Part shown: positions 7,467-8,942 of the stretch, piece after piece | How the letters are laid out: each line of letters starts with the position of its first letter | Numbering within the stretch: the first letter of the stretch is position 1 | DNA from: Verrucomicrobiaceae bacterium | Lineage (GTDB): Bacteria > Verrucomicrobiota > Verrucomicrobiae > Verrucomicrobiales > Akkermansiaceae | Direction: 5' to 3' | Length of the DNA: 8,942 nt | Assembly: GCA_947372405.1 (NCBI GenBank) | Contig: CANBTO010000184.1 | Coordinates: forward strand, 1-8,942 | Position numbers and translations under genes: made by a program | Notes under the pieces: model-generated | The model's input: the letters and a program-made list of their open reading frames with translations, nothing else | Database searches by the model: none | Told to the model about the DNA's origin: nothing

Positions 7467-7468
7467 TG

Positions 7469-7777
7469 TTGCACATCATCAAGGAAAAGTTTCTCAAGGA
7501 GGCAGCACCACCCAGGTCCAAAGCCGGCAAGTGGCTCGAATCATGGCTTGCAGTGGTGAAGTGCGCTGACTGGAGAAGTATCCGCGATGTCCGTGTCACC
7601 TACCCTTCAGCCGATCCCGTGAAAGTTGCCAGCGGACGGAACGTCACCGTATTCAACGTGTGCGGCAATGATTACCGTCTCATCGTTGCCATCCACTATG
7701 ACAAGCGGAGAATTTACACGCTGGGATTCATGACGCATGCGGAATACGATAAAAACCATTGGAAAAAAGAGCTATGA
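7469..7777 (+). CDS. higB: HigB family toxin (mRNA interferase)
   Basis: A 102-residue toxin of the HigB (HigB_toxin) family, RelE-fold enzymes that cleave mRNA, usually on the ribosome. The family pattern is visible throughout: an N-terminal MHII opening, a W-x-x-V-V-K-x-A-D-W segment at residues 26-35, then D-V-R-x-T-Y-P-S-A-D at 40-49, VFNVCGNDYRLI at 61-72 and IYTLGFMTHAEYD at 82-94, ending NHWKKEL. Length matches the usual 95-105. The TTG at 7469 is chosen because relatives begin M-[HR]-[IV]-I; the open frame runs much further upstream but that extension is antisense to the lipoprotein gene and the restriction-modification remnant. There is no Shine-Dalgarno, consistent with the promoter position. 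Its stop overlaps the higA start (ATGA), so the two are translationally coupled. No inactivating change is visible. Confidence 0.88.
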   Translation: MHIIKEKFLKEAAPPRSKAGKWLESWLAVVKCADWRSIRDVRVTYPSADPVKVASGRNVTVFNVCGNDYRLIVAIHYDKRRIYTLGFMTHAEYDKNHWKKEL

Positions 7778-8199
7778 AAACGAAAACCGCCTACAGCTTT
7801 GATGCGCTCCCCAAAGACTACGCCGCGCTTTGCCGCGTGGCCCCGCCCCGCCCGATTCATGATGACGTGGCTTTCCGTAACACGGTTGAGATTGCTGATG
7901 CCTTCGCGGGCTTCGAGAACCGGATGACGACCGACCAGAATGATTACTTGGATCTGCTTTGCGAATTGATCCAAAAATATGAAGCTCAGACCGTAAAACC
8001 TTCCAAGCTGGATGGTATCGTTCTTCTCAAACATCTTCTAGGTGAACATGGGATTTCCGGTGCCGGGCTCTCGCGAATTCTTGGGAAAGCGGCTTCGCTC
8101 GGCCCTATGATCCTGCGTGGCGAACGCAAAATCACCGCAGATCACGCGGTGTGTCTGGGCAAATATTTCGGTCTTCGCCCGGATGTGTTTCTGCGCTGA
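7774..8199 (+). CDS. higA: HigA family antitoxin, XRE-type helix-turn-helix
   Basis: A 141-residue antitoxin that should neutralise HigB by direct binding and repress the operon. The C-terminal part (about residues 84-141) is a lambda-repressor-like helix-turn-helix domain with the usual HigA wording: LLKHLLGEHGISGAGLSRIL, then LGPMILRGERKIT, then LGKYFGLRPDVFL. The N-terminal part (about 1-80), with a helical segment around QNDYLDLLCELIQKYE, is the expected toxin-binding and dimerisation region. The start ATG at 7774 overlaps the higB stop by four bases (ATGA), the normal toxin-first higBA layout. An in-frame start at 7759 would add five residues inside higB and is less likely. The gene ends three bases before the second restriction-modification remnant, which lies on the other strand. 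Confidence 0.88.
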   Translation: MKTKTAYSFDALPKDYAALCRVAPPRPIHDDVAFRNTVEIADAFAGFENRMTTDQNDYLDLLCELIQKYEAQTVKPSKLDGIVLLKHLLGEHGISGAGLSRILGKAASLGPMILRGERKITADHAVCLGKYFGLRPDVFLR

Positions 8200-8202
8200 G
8201 TT

Positions 8203-8323
8203 TCACGCGCTCTCCACCAGCTTGACCTCGACTTCCGTCAGGCTGTAGAGGTCATAGACGAGGCGGTCGATCTGGGTGTCCGTGGCGGAAATCTGGCGGT
8301 CCAGCGCGGTTTGCTCGTGAGGG
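8203..8323 (-). pseudogene. C-terminal remnant of a restriction-modification protein, copy B
   Basis: About 39 codons reading HEQTALDRQISATD, QIDRLVYDLYSLTEVEVKLVESA and a TGA stop at 8205-8203. This is the same type IIG/Eco57I-like tail as at 7235-7414, but shorter: similarity stops right before HEQ, and an in-frame TAA lies just upstream near 8335. It has no start codon and cannot make a protein. Compared with copy A, nine of the eleven base differences fall in six codons that change the amino acid, which is what drift without coding constraint would produce. Confidence 0.7.
8212..8323. repeat. 112-bp direct repeat, right copy
   Basis: Partner of 7244-7355, same orientation, 101 of 112 positions identical. 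On its far side the sequence diverges abruptly at the run of six G (8321-8326). The stretch from here to the DUF3800 remnant (8324-8477) has no recognisable gene; it contains an 'accgcagagggc' segment reminiscent of short intergenic repeats, too little to classify. Confidence 0.85.
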
Positions 8324-8477
8324 GGGCGTCTGGAGATTTAGCGGCAGCGAGAAAATCTTAATTGACCGCAGAGGGCAGCTATGGGAATTTCTTCGCGGCA
8401 AGCGCAGAAGATGTAGAGGCCGCTCTCACGAGTGGCAGCCCGAATGGGTGGGATCCTCGGTTTCTGGGGCCGCAATT

Positions 8478-8801
8478 TCACAAGCCTTCGAGGACAAGAG
8501 CCTCGGAGGCTTTGGCTTTTATGGTGGCAAGATCCTCCGGCCAGAGTTTCACTCCGTAACCCATGGCCGTCCCCTTGTGTCGGTAGATCGACTTGTGCAG
8601 GTGCGGCAGATAGCTCGTCTCGGTTTCGCCATAGCGGTTCACCTTGAGTGCAAAATGGAAACCGGATGCCACTACGTCGGCCACCTGCAAACCCGCCAAC
8701 TTCGAATGCTCCACCGCCCGAATCCGATTCGGATCAATCACGCTGTGGTCGATTTGGATTTTTTGTGGATTAGCCTCCGACTGACTGAGCAGTAATCGCA
8801 G
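8478..8801 (-). pseudogene. DUF3800 protein, C-terminal remnant
   Basis: About 107 codons encoding the C-terminal half of a DUF3800 protein. Recognisable segments in order: IQIDHSVIDPNRI, then GLQVADVVASGFHFAL, then KSIYRHKGTAMGYGVKLWPEDL, ending VLEGL and a TGA at 8478-8480. DUF3800 proteins are usually about 220-260 residues and begin with a Y-x-D-E-[SA]-G motif; that half is absent, and upstream the sequence belongs to a different gene in another frame. The open frame can be extended to an ATG at 8879, but those extra residues (HFSRSQPTTGLGRGG) are the off-frame reading of the neighbouring GmrSD-like remnant. The family is often seen near restriction and phage-defence genes; its biochemical role is not established. 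Probably non-functional, unless the fused reading frame is used. Confidence 0.7.
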
Positions 8802-8942
8802 GTAGGATGTAGCGAAGCCTCCGCGACCCAATCCGGTCGTAGGCTGACTGCGTGAAAAATGCCTCTCTGAGTTCTGCATCAGTGGGGCATCGTGAAATGT
8901 CGCCCTCCCCCGAGCCTAGCTGTTGCTGAAAGGCGGGTAATG
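8770..8942 (-). pseudogene. GmrSD-like (DUF262/DUF1524) protein fragment, partial at window edge
   Basis: From the window edge the minus strand is open to a TAA at 8772-8770, about 56 residues, in a different frame from the overlapping DUF3800 reading. It reads FQQQLGSGEGDISRCPTDAE, then LREAFFTQSAYD, then GSRRLRYILPAITAQ. This matches what I know of the stretch preceding the HNH (DUF1524) nuclease domain in GmrSD-type, modification-dependent restriction proteins, which typically reads 'PTDEEF+EAF..+.+Y....R.RYIL..+E'. The catalytic HIMPQ-like motif that should follow is missing; instead the frame ends and DUF3800-type sequence begins. It is therefore the truncated 3' end of a gene whose start lies outside the window. 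Assignment is from pattern memory on a short piece, so moderate confidence. Confidence 0.55.

Noticed and set aside
6941..7468. N-terminal extension of the higB reading frame by more than 170 codons.
   Set aside because: It runs antisense through the lipoprotein gene and the restriction-modification tail; HigB proteins are about 100 residues and begin at the TTG at 7469.
7235..7474. The left restriction-modification tail as a complete 79-residue gene.
   Set aside because: The start lies inside the higB promoter region and the first 20 residues do not fit the family; it is only the end of a much larger protein.
7235..8323. An integron cassette with attC sites around higBA.
   Set aside because: The repeats are coding tails and are not self-complementary, and no GTTRRRY/RYYYAAC core pair was found at their ends.
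8362..8559. A 65-codon plus-strand open frame starting with TTG.
   Set aside because: No recognisable domain or ribosome binding site, and its second half is antisense to the DUF3800 remnant.
8803..8835. A REP-like element suggested by 'gtaggatgtagcgaagcctccgc'-type sequence.
   Set aside because: The minus strand here reads as protein (GSRRLRYIL) continuous with the GmrSD-like fragment, so coding explains it better.
1..8942. CRISPR arrays, tRNA or rRNA genes, and insertion-sequence transposases.
   Set aside because: No regularly spaced short repeats, no cloverleaf-like sequence, no rRNA-like stretch and no transposase motif were seen on either strand.

Overview
The window looks like chromosomal DNA from a GC-rich Verrucomicrobiota-type bacterium (PVC superphylum). 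The main pointer is a 1296-residue secreted protein that joins a sugar-dehydrogenase-like beta-propeller, HEAT-type repeats and a C-terminal c-type cytochrome domain, an architecture typical of Verrucomicrobiota and Planctomycetota. Shine-Dalgarno sequences are weak or absent in front of several genes. Assignments come from reading the sequence and remembered family patterns; no database search was possible.

Layout. Positions 1-1468 (minus): the first 489 residues of an exported LysM/L,D-transpeptidase, cut by the window edge before its catalytic cysteine. Positions 1551-5441 (minus): the large beta-propeller/HEAT/cytochrome c protein, lying 82 bp upstream of the transpeptidase on the same strand. 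Positions 5442-5687: a divergent intergenic region with an unusually long imperfect inverted repeat and a separate short palindrome. Positions 5688-5909 (plus): a small two-helix membrane protein. Positions 5987-6562 (plus): a DUF4256 protein. Positions 6580-7074 (minus): a small lipoprotein of unknown function, convergent with the DUF4256 gene. Positions 7075-7234 carry no gene, only a short hairpin.

The right-hand 1.7 kb is different in character and reads as a decayed defence or mobile-gene region. An intact higB-higA toxin-antitoxin operon (7469-8199, plus) lies between two copies, about 90% identical over 112 bp, of the last codons of a restriction-modification (type IIG/Eco57I-like) gene, both on the minus strand (7235-7414 and 8203-8323). 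Beyond the second copy are the C-terminal end of a DUF3800 protein (8478-8801, minus) and, joined to it in another frame, a piece of a GmrSD-like DUF262/DUF1524 protein running off the window (8770-8942, minus). The higBA operon has a consensus -35 box and a perfect 15-bp palindrome over the expected -10/start region, suggesting autorepression and a leaderless or nearly leaderless transcript from a TTG start.

How the genes work together: the left genes are envelope and periplasmic functions (peptidoglycan cross-linking, periplasmic electron transfer or carbohydrate oxidation, lipoprotein, small membrane protein). The right end is a toxin-antitoxin module stranded among relics of at least three other defence-associated genes.
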